Assembly: GCA_017527945.1 (NCBI GenBank)
Contig: JAFXPL010000169.1
Coordinates: forward strand, 1 to 6,890
Length of the DNA stretch: 6,890 bases
Source: Bacteroidales bacterium
GTDB lineage: Bacteria > Bacteroidota > Bacteroidia > Bacteroidales > WCHB1-69
Reading direction: 5' to 3'
A program made the translations under genes and the position numbers. Below are positions 1-6,869 of the stretch, in pieces. Every line of letters starts with the position of its first letter. The stretch's first letter is position 1. The notes beneath the pieces were generated by a model. The model was not told the DNA's origin and made no database searches. It saw only the letters and a program-made list of their open reading frames with translations.

Positions 1-1
1 C

Positions 2-1237
2 GGAGACGAGCTCCTCTTAGGACAAGTCATCAACACCAACGCCGCCTTCATCGGGCAGCAGATGGCCCTGGCGGGCATCGAAATGACCGAATGCGTCACC
101 ATCGGCGACGACGAGAATGCTATTCGCAGTGCCATCGAAAATGGATTTGCCAAAACGAATTTGCTGATTGTCACCGGCGGGCTCGGACCCACCCGCGACG
201 ACATCACCAAAAAGGTCATCTGCGACTACTTCCACCGCGAACTGGTGGTAGACGAGCCGACCTTGGAATGGGTGCGCGAGATTTTCGCCGCCCGTGGGAT
301 GGAACTCACGGAGACCAACAGCCACCAGGCCGACGTGCCCACAGGCTGCACCGTCCTGAAGAACACCTTGGGTACTGCCCCGGGACTCTGGATAGAGCAG
401 GACGGCAAGATTTTGGTCGCCCTTCCCGGCGTGCCGTTCGAGATGGAAAAGCTTATCTGTGAAGAGGTTCTGCCGAGATTGCAGGAGATTTTCCACCACG
501 AGCACGCGGTGCTCTACAAGGTACTGCAATGTACGGGCATCAGCGAGAGCAACCTCTCCGACCAGCTCACCGACTTCGAGGCGCAGCTGCCGGAGAACAT
601 CAAATTGGCCTACCTGCCGAAACCGGGCATCATCCGTCTGCGGCTGACCGCTTCGGGTGCCAACAACGAAGAACTGCAAACTTCTCTGAACCAGCAGTTT
701 GAGAAACTGAAAACCGAGGTGGGCTCGTTGGCCTTCGCCGACGAGGACATCCCGATGGAAGCCGTCATCGGCAAACTACTGCGCGGGAGCGGTCGGCGCG
801 TGGCCACCGCCGAAAGCTGCACCGGCGGTTTCATCGCGCACCTGATTACCTCTGTGCCGGGCAGTTCCGAATATTTCCAAGGCAGCGTGGTCTCCTACAG
901 CAACCAGGTGAAGCGCGACATCCTCAATGTTCGGGAGGACAACCTCAAGAAACGCGGTGCGGTGAGCGAGCCGGTCGTCAGCGACATGGCCCTCAACGTC
1001 ATGGACCTCTTGGATGTCGATTACGCTGTGGCCACCTCCGGCATCGCGGGTCCCGACGGCGGCACTGCCGAGAAACCCGTCGGCACCGTCTGGATGGCTG
1101 TGGCCACCCCCACCCGACTGGTTACCAAAGAGTTCCATTTCGGCAAGCACACCGGTCGTAAGCAGATTATCGAGCGGGCTGCCCACGCCGCACTCAACAT
1201 GCTGCGCATTGAAATTGAGAAAGACCTCCGCCGATGA
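2..1237 (+). CDS. cinA: CinA family protein (nicotinamide-nucleotide amidase / MoCF-like domain), 5' partial
   Basis: The frame is open from base 2 and reads GDELLLGQ, a motif that normally starts around residue 9-10 of CinA, so only a few codons are missing. The visible 411 residues show an N-terminal molybdopterin-binding-like (COG1058) domain with GGLGPTRDD at about visible residues 59-67. A middle linking region follows, then a C-terminal amidase (COG1546/PncC) domain with AESCTGG (the serine at visible residue 272 is the expected nucleophile), the YSNQVK segment with the conserved lysine, and TSGIAGPDGG. In characterised members the C-terminal domain deamidates NMN in pyridine-nucleotide recycling, and the N-terminal domain can act as an ADP-ribose pyrophosphatase. 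The link to competence in the name does not hold generally. The protein should be cytoplasmic. The ATG at 62 is internal to the domain and is not the true start. The TGA stop overlaps the next gene's ATG, so the two are probably co-translated. Family assignment is firm; which activities this copy has is inferred. Confidence 0.95.
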   Translation, partial: GDELLLGQVINTNAAFIGQQMALAGIEMTECVTIGDDENAIRSAIENGFAKTNLLIVTGGLGPTRDDITKKVICDYFHRELVVDEPTLEWVREIFAARGMELTETNSHQADVPTGCTVLKNTLGTAPGLWIEQDGKILVALPGVPFEMEKLICEEVLPRLQEIFHHEHAVLYKVLQCTGISESNLSDQLTDFEAQLPENIKLAYLPKPGIIRLRLTASGANNEELQTSLNQQFEKLKTEVGSLAFADEDIPMEAVIGKLLRGSGRRVATAESCTGGFIAHLITSVPGSSEYFQGSVVSYSNQVKRDILNVREDNLKKRGAVSEPVVSDMALNVMDLLDVDYAVATSGIAGPDGGTAEKPVGTVWMAVATPTRLVTKEFHFGKHTGRKQIIERAAHAALNMLRIEIEKDLRR

Positions 1238-2115
1238 ACGCGCAAATCGCCCGCTTCCGGCAATATTTAGTCTATGAAAAAGGCCTCTCGCCCAAGAGCG
1301 TGGAGGCCTATTTGCACGATGTGCAGCTGTTGGCGGACTTTTTGGGCGAGGACAAAATCGAGAACGCCACCTTTGAGGAGTTGCAGAAATTCCTGAAACA
1401 CCTTTACGAATCGGACTTCAATGCGCGGTCGCAGGCACGGATTGTCTCCGGAATGCGGGCCTTCTACCGTTACCTCATCTATGCCAACGTGCGGGAGGAC
1501 AACCCGACGGAACTGTTGGATGCTCCCAAAATCGGGATGCATCTCCCTGATGTACTAACCGTTGAGGAAATTCAGGACATCATGGACGTGATAGACTTGA
1601 GCACGCCGGAGGGTCACCGAAACCGCGCTATGTTGGAGGTAATGTACGGCTGTGGCTTGCGGGTCAGCGAGCTCGTGACCTTACGGCTCTCCAACCTCTT
1701 TTTCGACGACGGCTTCATCAAGGTAGTAGGCAAGGGCAGCAAGGAGCGCCTGATTCCCATCGGGACAACGGCCATGAAGATGGTGAACCTTTACATTAAC
1801 GGTAAACGTAAAGAGCTGAAAATCAAAAAAGGGGAGGAGGATTACGTCTTCCTGAACCGCAGAGGGGCGCACCTCACCCGTGAGATGGTCTTCATGCTCG
1901 TCAAGAAGTGGGTAAAAGAGGCGGGCATCGACAAGACAGTGAGTCCGCACACGTTCCGGCACTCCTTCGCCACGCACCTCATCGAGGGCGGCGCCGACCT
2001 CCGCGCCGTGCAGGAGATGCTCGGCCATGAAAGCATCACCACGACGGAAATTTACACGCATCTGGACCAAGATTACCTGCGGACGAACATCGCGTTGTTC
2101 CATCCGAGGTATTAA
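1234..2115 (+). CDS. xerD: Site-specific tyrosine recombinase, XerD-like
   Basis: This 293-residue protein has the usual length for a chromosomal Xer recombinase. Residues about 1-85 form the N-terminal SAM-like core-binding domain, with the typical YLVYEKGLSPKSVEAY start. Residues about 105-285 form the catalytic domain. All six catalytic positions are visible: R143 (GLRVSEL), K167 (GKGSKER), H239 and R242 (PHTFRH), H265 (LGHESI) and the nucleophile Y274 (IYTHL). Their spacing equals that of E. coli XerD with a constant shift of five residues. Such proteins resolve chromosome dimers at dif in the cytoplasm, usually as XerC/XerD pairs. The ending FHPRY favours XerD over XerC, but the subtype is not certain from sequence alone. 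The ATG overlaps the cinA stop by four bases, so translation is probably coupled to cinA. No mobile-element hallmarks surround it, which argues against an integrase of an integrated element. Confidence 0.93.
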   Translation: MNAQIARFRQYLVYEKGLSPKSVEAYLHDVQLLADFLGEDKIENATFEELQKFLKHLYESDFNARSQARIVSGMRAFYRYLIYANVREDNPTELLDAPKIGMHLPDVLTVEEIQDIMDVIDLSTPEGHRNRAMLEVMYGCGLRVSELVTLRLSNLFFDDGFIKVVGKGSKERLIPIGTTAMKMVNLYINGKRKELKIKKGEEDYVFLNRRGAHLTREMVFMLVKKWVKEAGIDKTVSPHTFRHSFATHLIEGGADLRAVQEMLGHESITTTEIYTHLDQDYLRTNIALFHPRY

Positions 2116-2119
2116 GAAT

Positions 2120-2147
2120 GGTTATTGGTTATGGGTTATTGGTTATT
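2120..2147 (+). repeat. Four tandem heptamers (GGTTATT) after xerD
   Basis: Four consecutive 7-base units begin five bases after the xerD stop: GGTTATT, GGTTATG, GGTTATT and GGTTATT, so only one base departs from a perfect array. The array has no coding potential and does not form a hairpin by itself. Similar short AT-rich reiterated strings occur in intergenic DNA of some Bacteroidales. A role as a spacer or slippage site is possible but unsupported. Confidence 0.8.
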
Positions 2148-2207
2148 GAAGCGGGGATGCGGAGAGCAACATTCCTGCCATTTCAATCCACCGTCTGGAA
2201 TAACAAA

Positions 2208-2271
2208 TTTGAGATTTAGGGTGTAGTTTTTCATCCCCCTTCGTAGTCAAAAGGAAAACAATGTCTGACAG
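2208..2271 (+). promoter_or_regulatory. Conserved leader of sigma gene, copy 1, with ribosome binding site
   Basis: This is the non-coding part of the duplicated block. It contains AAAAGGAAAACA at 2249-2260, the only convincing Shine-Dalgarno-like string. That string is well spaced for the ATG at 2261, not for the sigma ATG at 2272 (GGA lies about 16 bases from it). I could not find a convincing Bacteroidota promoter (TTTG, then TAnnTTTG). The nearest string, CAAATTTG at 2204-2211, has one mismatch in the fixed positions but has no equivalent in copy 2. Promoter position is therefore unresolved. Confidence 0.5.
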
Positions 2272-2275
2272 ATGA
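2261..2275 (+). CDS. Possible four-codon minicistron (MSDR) coupled to sigma gene, copy 1
   Basis: ATG TCT GAC AGA TGA begins about five bases after the GGAAAA Shine-Dalgarno-like string. It ends with a TGA that overlaps the sigma ATG as ATGA (2272-2275). The second copy keeps the same frame with one change (GAC to GAA, Asp to Glu). A ribosome finishing this peptide would be positioned to restart on the sigma start codon. Expression and function are inferred. Chance is possible, since the element is only 15 bases long and the copies are recent. The frame cannot be an N-terminal extension of sigma because it lies in a different frame and stops. Confidence 0.3.
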   Translation: MSDR

Positions 2276-2766
2276 AGCAGAAAAAAGACAAAGAACAGAA
2301 AGAACGCGACTTCGAGCGGTTAATGCAGGAGCAGCGGCAGACCATCTACTCTGTGTGCTACCTCTTCGCCAACGACCGCCAGGAAGCAGATGATTTCGCT
2401 CAGGAGGTGCTGATACGCCTCTGGCAGGGCATCGACAGTTTCGAAGGGCGCAGCTCAGCCAAAACGTGGGTCTATCGCGTGGCCCTGAACACCTGCGTGA
2501 CCCTCGACAAACGCAACCGCCGCCGTCCCGACTGCGTGCCGTTGGAAATGGACATCGACCTTTTCGCCGCCGAGGAGGCCTGTCCGGCTGCCAGCCGCCT
2601 CCACAAGCGCATCGCACGGCTGCATCCCTTCGACCGCGCACTGATTCTGCTTTGGCTCGAAGACCTGCCCTACGACGAGATCGCCGCCATCCTCGGCATC
2701 ACCGTCGATAACGTCAGCGTGCGCTTGGTGCGCATACGCGAGAAACTCAAATCATTCATCGACTAA
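2272..2766 (+). CDS. ECF-family RNA polymerase sigma factor, copy 1
   Basis: A 164-residue sigma-70 family protein containing only regions 2 and 4, as in extracytoplasmic-function sigma factors. Region 2 spans about residues 12-85. It includes EADDFAQEVLIRLW (region 2.2, core RNA polymerase contact, residues 38-51), the FEGRSSAKTW loop (57-66) where the -10 element is read, and the basic NTCVTLDKRNRRR segment (73-85). Region 4 spans about 112-162, with the helix-turn-helix LPYDEIAAILGITVDNVSVRL (132-152) expected to contact the -35 element. It would direct RNA polymerase to a stress or envelope regulon; the target genes are unknown. The gene is followed after 14 bases by a membrane-protein gene, the usual place for an anti-sigma partner. 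A near-identical copy lies at 6361-6855. F42 is unusual where most relatives, and copy 2, have leucine. The ATG at 2272 is chosen because it is conserved in both copies. Confidence 0.93.
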   Translation: MKQKKDKEQKERDFERLMQEQRQTIYSVCYLFANDRQEADDFAQEVLIRLWQGIDSFEGRSSAKTWVYRVALNTCVTLDKRNRRRPDCVPLEMDIDLFAAEEACPAASRLHKRIARLHPFDRALILLWLEDLPYDEIAAILGITVDNVSVRLVRIREKLKSFID

Positions 2767-2780
2767 ACCTCAAAACAGAT

Positions 2781-3362
2781 ATGGAACAGTACGAAGACAT
2801 CAAAAGCGAACTGCAGCAGGAATTGCACGACCTGCAGCAGAATGTGGAGCAGCACAGCACTTTCAACAGGGAGGTATGGCAGCGTGCGGTGAAACGGCAC
2901 AGCAGACACCTCTATATGCAGAACTTGCTTTCCGTCATATTTTTGGTAGTCATCATAACCGCCAGTAACTTTATCCTCTGTGAATATTGGCCGTGGTGGC
3001 TTTTACTCCCCAGTGACCTCTTTCTTGGCTGGATTACGTTGGACAGTCTTATTGCCACCAACGGTCTCCGAAAAGCCGACGCGCAGAGTCGCGAAGGTCT
3101 CCTTTCGCTGCGGGATAGTATTCAAAAGAGCACGACCTATTCGAAGCGTAAACGCATTGTCATACAGGTTGTTGGCATAATAATATCATTGTTGATATAT
3201 GTTTACCTCTTTTTCTACGACAGATCAATGTTCTTTACTCTACTAGTCTCCGGTCTTTTGTCCATTCCTGTCGTTATCAAAACCTCCAAGCGGGTAAAGA
3301 AACGCTTCGACGAACTCAACGAAGAAATCGACGAGTTGCTGAACGAATCCCAACCCTCTTAA
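2781..3362 (+). CDS. Four-segment membrane protein, candidate anti-sigma partner
   Basis: I do not recognise a named family in this 193-residue protein. Residues 1-40 are charged, rich in Gln and Glu, and likely helical or coiled-coil. Four hydrophobic stretches follow at about 48-67, 71-92, 125-146 and 150-167. A basic loop (about 95-124) separates the two pairs, and a charged helical tail (about 168-193, basic then acidic) closes the protein. An inner-membrane protein with both ends in the cytoplasm fits this pattern. It starts 14 bases after the sigma stop, and its first seven codons recur after the second sigma gene, so the pair travels together. That placement suggests it binds or restrains the sigma factor, perhaps through its N-terminal helix. 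It lacks FecR-like or zinc anti-sigma (HxxxCxxC) signatures, so the role is inferred from position only. The base composition of its membrane part is richer in AT than its neighbours. Confidence 0.85.
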   Translation: MEQYEDIKSELQQELHDLQQNVEQHSTFNREVWQRAVKRHSRHLYMQNLLSVIFLVVIITASNFILCEYWPWWLLLPSDLFLGWITLDSLIATNGLRKADAQSREGLLSLRDSIQKSTTYSKRKRIVIQVVGIIISLLIYVYLFFYDRSMFFTLLVSGLLSIPVVIKTSKRVKKRFDELNEEIDELLNESQPS

Positions 3363-3384
3363 GTTCCAAGTCTTAAGTCTAAGG
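3361..3384 (+). repeat. Degenerate heptamer repeat before the M16 gene
   Basis: Immediately at the membrane-protein stop codon there are three 7-base units: AAGTTCC, AAGTCTT and AAGTCTA, followed by AGG. The first two bases of the array belong to the TAA stop. The period matches the heptamer array after xerD, although the sequence differs. Only 53 bases separate the two genes here, and I see no clear promoter or terminator in them. Confidence 0.5.
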
Positions 3385-3415
3385 AAATGTTGCAATTATT
3401 TTAACACAAACGTTT

Positions 3416-6244
3416 ATGAAGAAAGTATTTTTGTTTATGATGGCGATGATCTGTGCGTTGACCGTTTTCGCGCAGAAGGGTGACCTGAACCTGAATGATC
3501 CCATCAAAGCCGACCCCAACGTGGTCATCGGCAAATTGGACAACGGTCTGACCTATTATATCCGCAAGAACACCTACCCGAAGAATCGTGTGGAGTTCCG
3601 TCTCGCGGTGAATGTCGGCTCCAACCAGGAGAACGATAACCAGCAGGGTCTGGCGCACTTCACCGAGCACATGGCCTTCAACGGCATCGAGGGTTTCCCG
3701 GGCAATAGCGTGGTGGATCACTTGCGCAGCAAGGGCGTGGTGTTCGGTGCCGACCTCAACGCCAACACCTACTTCGACGAGACGGTCTATATGATCCCCA
3801 TGCCGACGGACGATCCTACCAACATTGACCTCGGCCTCAAAATCATGAGAGGCTGGGCTGCCGGTCTGCTCTTCGACAACAAAGAAATTGACGAGGAGCG
3901 CGGTGTCATTATCGAGGAACACCGTCTCGGTCTCGGTGCCGTGGACCGTATGCGCAAGGAGTATTGGTCGATCCTGATGCAAGGTTCCCGCTATGCCGAC
4001 CGTATGCCCATTGGTAAGCTTGACATTCTGCAAACCTTTGACTACCAAGTCATCAAGGACTTTTACAACGATTGGTATCGTCCAGACCTACAGGCGGTGA
4101 TTGTGGTAGGTGATATCAACGTGGCGGAAGTGGAAGGCAAAATCAAAGCTATGTTCGGCAACATCCCCGCCAAACAAAACCCCCGCAAGAAAGAGACCTA
4201 CGGAATCGCCCCCAACAAGGAACCGCTCGTGGCCGTCTGCACTGACAAGGAAGCCACCGGCAACATGGTGATGGTCATCCGCAAGCACGAACACACTCCG
4301 ATGAAGACCATCGGTGATTTCCGTGAACAACTTTGCATCGACCTCTATAACACCATGTTGGACACCCGCTTTACGGAAATGGCGCTGGACCCGAAGTGCC
4401 CGTTCATGGGTGCCAACGGCGGATATGGCAACTTTTACGGTAACACCGATGCTTACGCTTTGGAAGCCATAGCTAAGGAAAACCGCATTCCCGATGCGCT
4501 GCGCGCGCTCCTGCAAGAGGACTACCGCGTGCTGAAATACGGTTTCCTGCAGACCGAACTCGATCGTGCCAAAGAGGAACTCCTGGAGCTCTACGACAAG
4601 GCGGCCAAGGAGGCTGACAAGACCGAATCTGCCAGTTTCGCCTCCGAATACGTCAACAACTTCCTGCATCAAGACCCCATCCCGGGTGCAAAACGTGAGA
4701 ACAATTACGCCAAGAAGCTGATGGGAGATATTACCTTGGAGGAAATCAATGCATTGGCCAAGAATTGGGTGACGGAAGATAATATGGTGGCCGTTGTCAC
4801 CGCCCCAGACAAAGAAGGCGTCACCGTTCCCGGCAAGGACGAGATCCTTTCTATATTGAAAGACAAGTCTTTAACTAATGTACAACCTTATGTGGATACC
4901 TATAAGGATCAGGAAATCCTCGAAAAGGAGACACTGAAGCCCGGCAAAATCACAAATGTGGAGACAATCGAGACCGTAGGTGCCGAGAAATGGACGCTCT
5001 CTAACGGCATCACTGTCTATCTGAAGAAAACCGACTATAAGAACGATGAGATTCTGTTTACCGCCATCAGCAAGGGCGGCAAAACGCTCTATCCCGTGAA
5101 AGATCTGGCTTCCGCTGATTTCGCTTGCGACATTATCAACCGCGGCGGTATCTCCGAATTGGACTACAACTCCCTGATGAAGAAGATGAAAGGCAAAAAC
5201 GCCGGCGTCTCCCCGGAAATCAACCTCCTGACGGAAGGCTTCAGCGGCTCCTCCTCCCCGAAAGACCTGGAGTTCTTCTTCCAGTACCTCAACGCCTTCT
5301 TCACCAACCCCCGCATCGACCCCAACGCTTTCGAATTGGTGATGGACGAGAGCCGCGAGGGCATCAAGATGATCCAAGCACAACCGATGTACCAGTTCTT
5401 GGGCCAGTTGATTGAAGCCGCTAACAATAACGACCCCTATATGAAACAGTTCTTCTCTTACGATGAGGAATATCTGAAACAGACTGACTTCGATCGCGCC
5501 GTGCAGATCTACAAGGAGCGTTTCGCCAATCCCGCTGACTTTACCTTCTTTTTCGTGGGCAACTACGATGAGACGGAGATGAAACAATTTGTGGAACTCT
5601 ATCTCGGTTCCCTGAAGACCGAATCTGGTAAGAAAGAGAACTACAACCTCAACGTACTGAAACCGCGTCCCGACAAGGCCTCTACGCAAACCGTTTATGC
5701 CGGTACCGAGGAACAGGGCTGGATGGGCATGTTCATCACCAACCCCATCGACTGGAGCTACCGCAACGCCATCATCACCGATATGATCGGTGAGGCATTA
5801 GACATCCTGTTCGTCAAGATTGTGCGTGAAAAGATGGGCGATGTCTATTCCCCGACGGTAAGTATGAGCGCCGGCAAACTGCCTCGTCCTGAAATAACCC
5901 TGATGATTCTCTTAGGTTGCGACCCGGTGAAGACCGACAAATTGGCTACTGCCAGCCTCAAGATTCTTAACGACTTCAAGGCCAAGGGTCCGGACAATAA
6001 GACCATGGCCCTCATCAAGAAGCAGATGACCAGCACCCATGCCAAGAACATCCAATCCAACAGTTTCTGGTTAGGCTATATCAGCGGCAAGGTTATCCAA
6101 GATGAGCCGATTATCGCGCCTTCCGAATACGACAACATCGTCAATTCGGTTACCAAGAAAGAGATGGTCGAATTCATGAAAAAGTACTTCCACCCCGAAA
6201 TCTACACTCGTGTCGATATGCAGCCGACGACGATGCAGCAATAG
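3416..6244 (+). CDS. Exported M16-family zinc metalloprotease (pitrilysin/PqqL type)
   Basis: A 942-residue protein with an N-terminal signal peptide: MKK, a hydrophobic core (residues 4-18), and likely cleavage after VFA at 19. The periplasm is the expected location. The first half carries the inverted zinc motif HFTEH (H81, E84, H85). The acidic segment ERGVIIEE follows, with E168 as the likely third ligand and E161 as its supporting acid. A first M16 C-type domain lies at about 200-385. The second half repeats the fold from about residue 523 (KWTLSNGITVYL) but lacks HxxEH. It ends in a domain with VREKMGDVYSP (about 803-812), the conserved Arg/Tyr segment of the inactive M16 half. Two halves in one chain and this length are normal for bacterial M16 proteases such as PqqL. 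Substrates are probably short or unfolded peptides. It follows the membrane-protein gene by 53 bases on the same strand, so cotranscription with the sigma module is plausible. The specific substrate is not predictable. Confidence 0.93.
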   Translation: MKKVFLFMMAMICALTVFAQKGDLNLNDPIKADPNVVIGKLDNGLTYYIRKNTYPKNRVEFRLAVNVGSNQENDNQQGLAHFTEHMAFNGIEGFPGNSVVDHLRSKGVVFGADLNANTYFDETVYMIPMPTDDPTNIDLGLKIMRGWAAGLLFDNKEIDEERGVIIEEHRLGLGAVDRMRKEYWSILMQGSRYADRMPIGKLDILQTFDYQVIKDFYNDWYRPDLQAVIVVGDINVAEVEGKIKAMFGNIPAKQNPRKKETYGIAPNKEPLVAVCTDKEATGNMVMVIRKHEHTPMKTIGDFREQLCIDLYNTMLDTRFTEMALDPKCPFMGANGGYGNFYGNTDAYALEAIAKENRIPDALRALLQEDYRVLKYGFLQTELDRAKEELLELYDKAAKEADKTESASFASEYVNNFLHQDPIPGAKRENNYAKKLMGDITLEEINALAKNWVTEDNMVAVVTAPDKEGVTVPGKDEILSILKDKSLTNVQPYVDTYKDQEILEKETLKPGKITNVETIETVGAEKWTLSNGITVYLKKTDYKNDEILFTAISKGGKTLYPVKDLASADFACDIINRGGISELDYNSLMKKMKGKNAGVSPEINLLTEGFSGSSSPKDLEFFFQYLNAFFTNPRIDPNAFELVMDESREGIKMIQAQPMYQFLGQLIEAANNNDPYMKQFFSYDEEYLKQTDFDRAVQIYKERFANPADFTFFFVGNYDETEMKQFVELYLGSLKTESGKKENYNLNVLKPRPDKASTQTVYAGTEEQGWMGMFITNPIDWSYRNAIITDMIGEALDILFVKIVREKMGDVYSPTVSMSAGKLPRPEITLMILLGCDPVKTDKLATASLKILNDFKAKGPDNKTMALIKKQMTSTHAKNIQSNSFWLGYISGKVIQDEPIIAPSEYDNIVNSVTKKEMVEFMKKYFHPEIYTRVDMQPTTMQQ

Positions 6245-6303
6245 GCTTTGGCTTTATAAATCCAGCCTGAATGAGAAATCCCAGAAGTTTGGTATTGCCA
6301 TTT
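6245..6303 (+). other. Spacer after the M16 gene
   Basis: These 59 bases separate the M16 stop from the second repeat block. They start with a GGCTTT hexamer pair (6244-6255, overlapping the stop codon) and include a loose GGCT...AGCC pairing that is too short for a credible terminator. I see no gene here. Confidence 0.4.
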
Positions 6304-6360
6304 TTTGAGTTTGAGGTGTATCGCCACCTTCGTAGTCAAAAGGAAAACAATGTCTGAAAG
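6304..6360 (+). promoter_or_regulatory. Conserved leader of sigma gene, copy 2, with ribosome binding site
   Basis: The leader repeats the AAAAGGAAAACA string (6338-6349), spaced for the ATG at 6350. From 6327 to 6360 it matches copy 1 in 33 of 34 positions; farther upstream only TTTGAG and GGTGTA are clearly shared. A possible weak -7 string (TGAGTTTG, 6306-6313) has TTTG upstream at 6288-6291, but the 14-base spacing is too short for the Bacteroidota consensus. I therefore do not assign a promoter. Confidence 0.5.
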
Positions 6361-6364
6361 ATGA
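6350..6364 (+). CDS. Possible four-codon minicistron (MSER) coupled to sigma gene, copy 2
   Basis: ATG TCT GAA AGA TGA, with the TGA overlapping the sigma ATG as ATGA (6361-6364). It has the same layout and Shine-Dalgarno-like sequence as the element before copy 1. The only base change in the conserved 34-base leader falls in this frame and swaps Asp for Glu, leaving it open. Function is inferred. Confidence 0.3.
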   Translation: MSER

Positions 6365-6855
6365 AGCAGAAAAAAGACAAAGAACAGAAAGAACGTGACT
6401 TCGAGCGGTTAATGCAGGAGCAGCGGCAGACCATCTACTCGGTGTGCTACCTCTTCGCTAACGACCGCCAGGAAGCGGACGACCTCGCCCAAGAGGTGCT
6501 GATACGCCTTTGGCAGGGCATCGACAGTTTCGAAGGGCGCAGCTCGGCCAAAACGTGGGTCTATCGCGTGGCCCTGAACACCTGCGTGACCTTCGACAAA
6601 CGCAACCGCCGCCGTCCCGACTGCGTGCCGTTGGAAATGGACATCGACCTTTTCGCCGACGAGGAGGCCTGTCCCGCCGCCAGCCGCCTCCACAAGCGCA
6701 TCGCACGACTGCATCCTTTCGACCGCGCACTGATTCTGCTTTGGCTTGAAGACCTGCCCTACGACGAGATCGCCGCCATCCTCGGCATCACCGTCGATAA
6801 CGTCAGCGTGCGCTTGGTGCGCATACGCGAGAAACTCAAATCATTCACCGACTAA
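6361..6855 (+). CDS. ECF-family RNA polymerase sigma factor, copy 2
   Basis: This 164-residue near-twin of the sigma factor at 2272-2766 differs at four residues: F42L in region 2.2, L78F in the region 2.4 stretch, A100D in the linker between regions 2 and 4, and I163T next to the C-terminus. The -10 loop (57-66) and the whole region 4 helix-turn-helix (132-152) are identical, so both proteins probably read the same or very similar promoters. The DDLAQE form at residues 40-45 is closer to the usual ECF consensus than that of copy 1. The gene sits 116 bases after the M16 stop and is followed after 14 bases by the start of a second membrane-protein gene. Of the 19 base differences from copy 1, 15 are silent, so both copies appear to have been kept functional. 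Its regulon is unknown. Confidence 0.93.
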   Translation: MKQKKDKEQKERDFERLMQEQRQTIYSVCYLFANDRQEADDLAQEVLIRLWQGIDSFEGRSSAKTWVYRVALNTCVTFDKRNRRRPDCVPLEMDIDLFADEEACPAASRLHKRIARLHPFDRALILLWLEDLPYDEIAAILGITVDNVSVRLVRIREKLKSFTD

Positions 6856-6869
6856 ACCTCAAAACAGAT

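Larger units (their letters stand above)
2208..2801 (+). repeat. Direct repeat copy 1 (leader, sigma gene, start of membrane-protein gene)
   Basis: This block recurs at 6304-6890. From 2238 on, the two are colinear with a constant offset of 4089 bases. In 2208-2237 the similarity is patchier (TTTGAG and GGTGTA are shared) and needs about 7 bases of gap. By hand count, the 34 bases just before the sigma start differ once, the 495-base sigma gene differs 19 times, and the 35 bases after it are identical. The true right-hand end is unknown because the window stops inside copy 2. Confidence 0.95.

Noticed and set aside
17..679. Long open frame on the - strand opposite cinA
   Set aside because: It lies fully opposite a clearly conserved CinA domain and has no recognisable motif of its own. 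It is a by-product of the GC-rich codon pattern.
1234..2115. Tyrosine recombinase as the integrase of a mobile element
   Set aside because: Length, catalytic spacing and ending match chromosomal Xer proteins. It is coupled to cinA, and no attachment-site repeat, tRNA gene or mobile-element gene is visible nearby.
2171..2201. Inverted repeat ATTCC ... GGAAT in the spacer after xerD
   Set aside because: Only five paired bases around a 21-base loop, with no extension and no T-run. It is not a credible terminator or operator.
3388..3415. Promoter-like TATTTTAA at 3397-3404 before the M16 gene
   Set aside because: It matches the TAnnTTTG consensus imperfectly, has no TTTG at the correct spacing, and would leave almost no 5' leader.
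3416..3475. Lipoprotein signal in the M16 protease (Cys at residue 13)
   Set aside because: The cysteine is inside the hydrophobic core and lacks a proper lipobox before it. Cleavage after VFA by signal peptidase I fits better.
3401..5689. Three long - strand open frames opposite the M16 gene (3401-4048, 4088-4672, 4871-5689)
   Set aside because: All mirror the codon structure of the M16 gene, whose zinc motif and two-half architecture leave no doubt about the coding strand.
6244..6264. GGCTTT hexamer pair and GGCT...AGCC pairing as a terminator after the M16 gene
   Set aside because: The stem is only four base pairs and no T-run follows it. Two adjacent hexamers can easily arise by chance.
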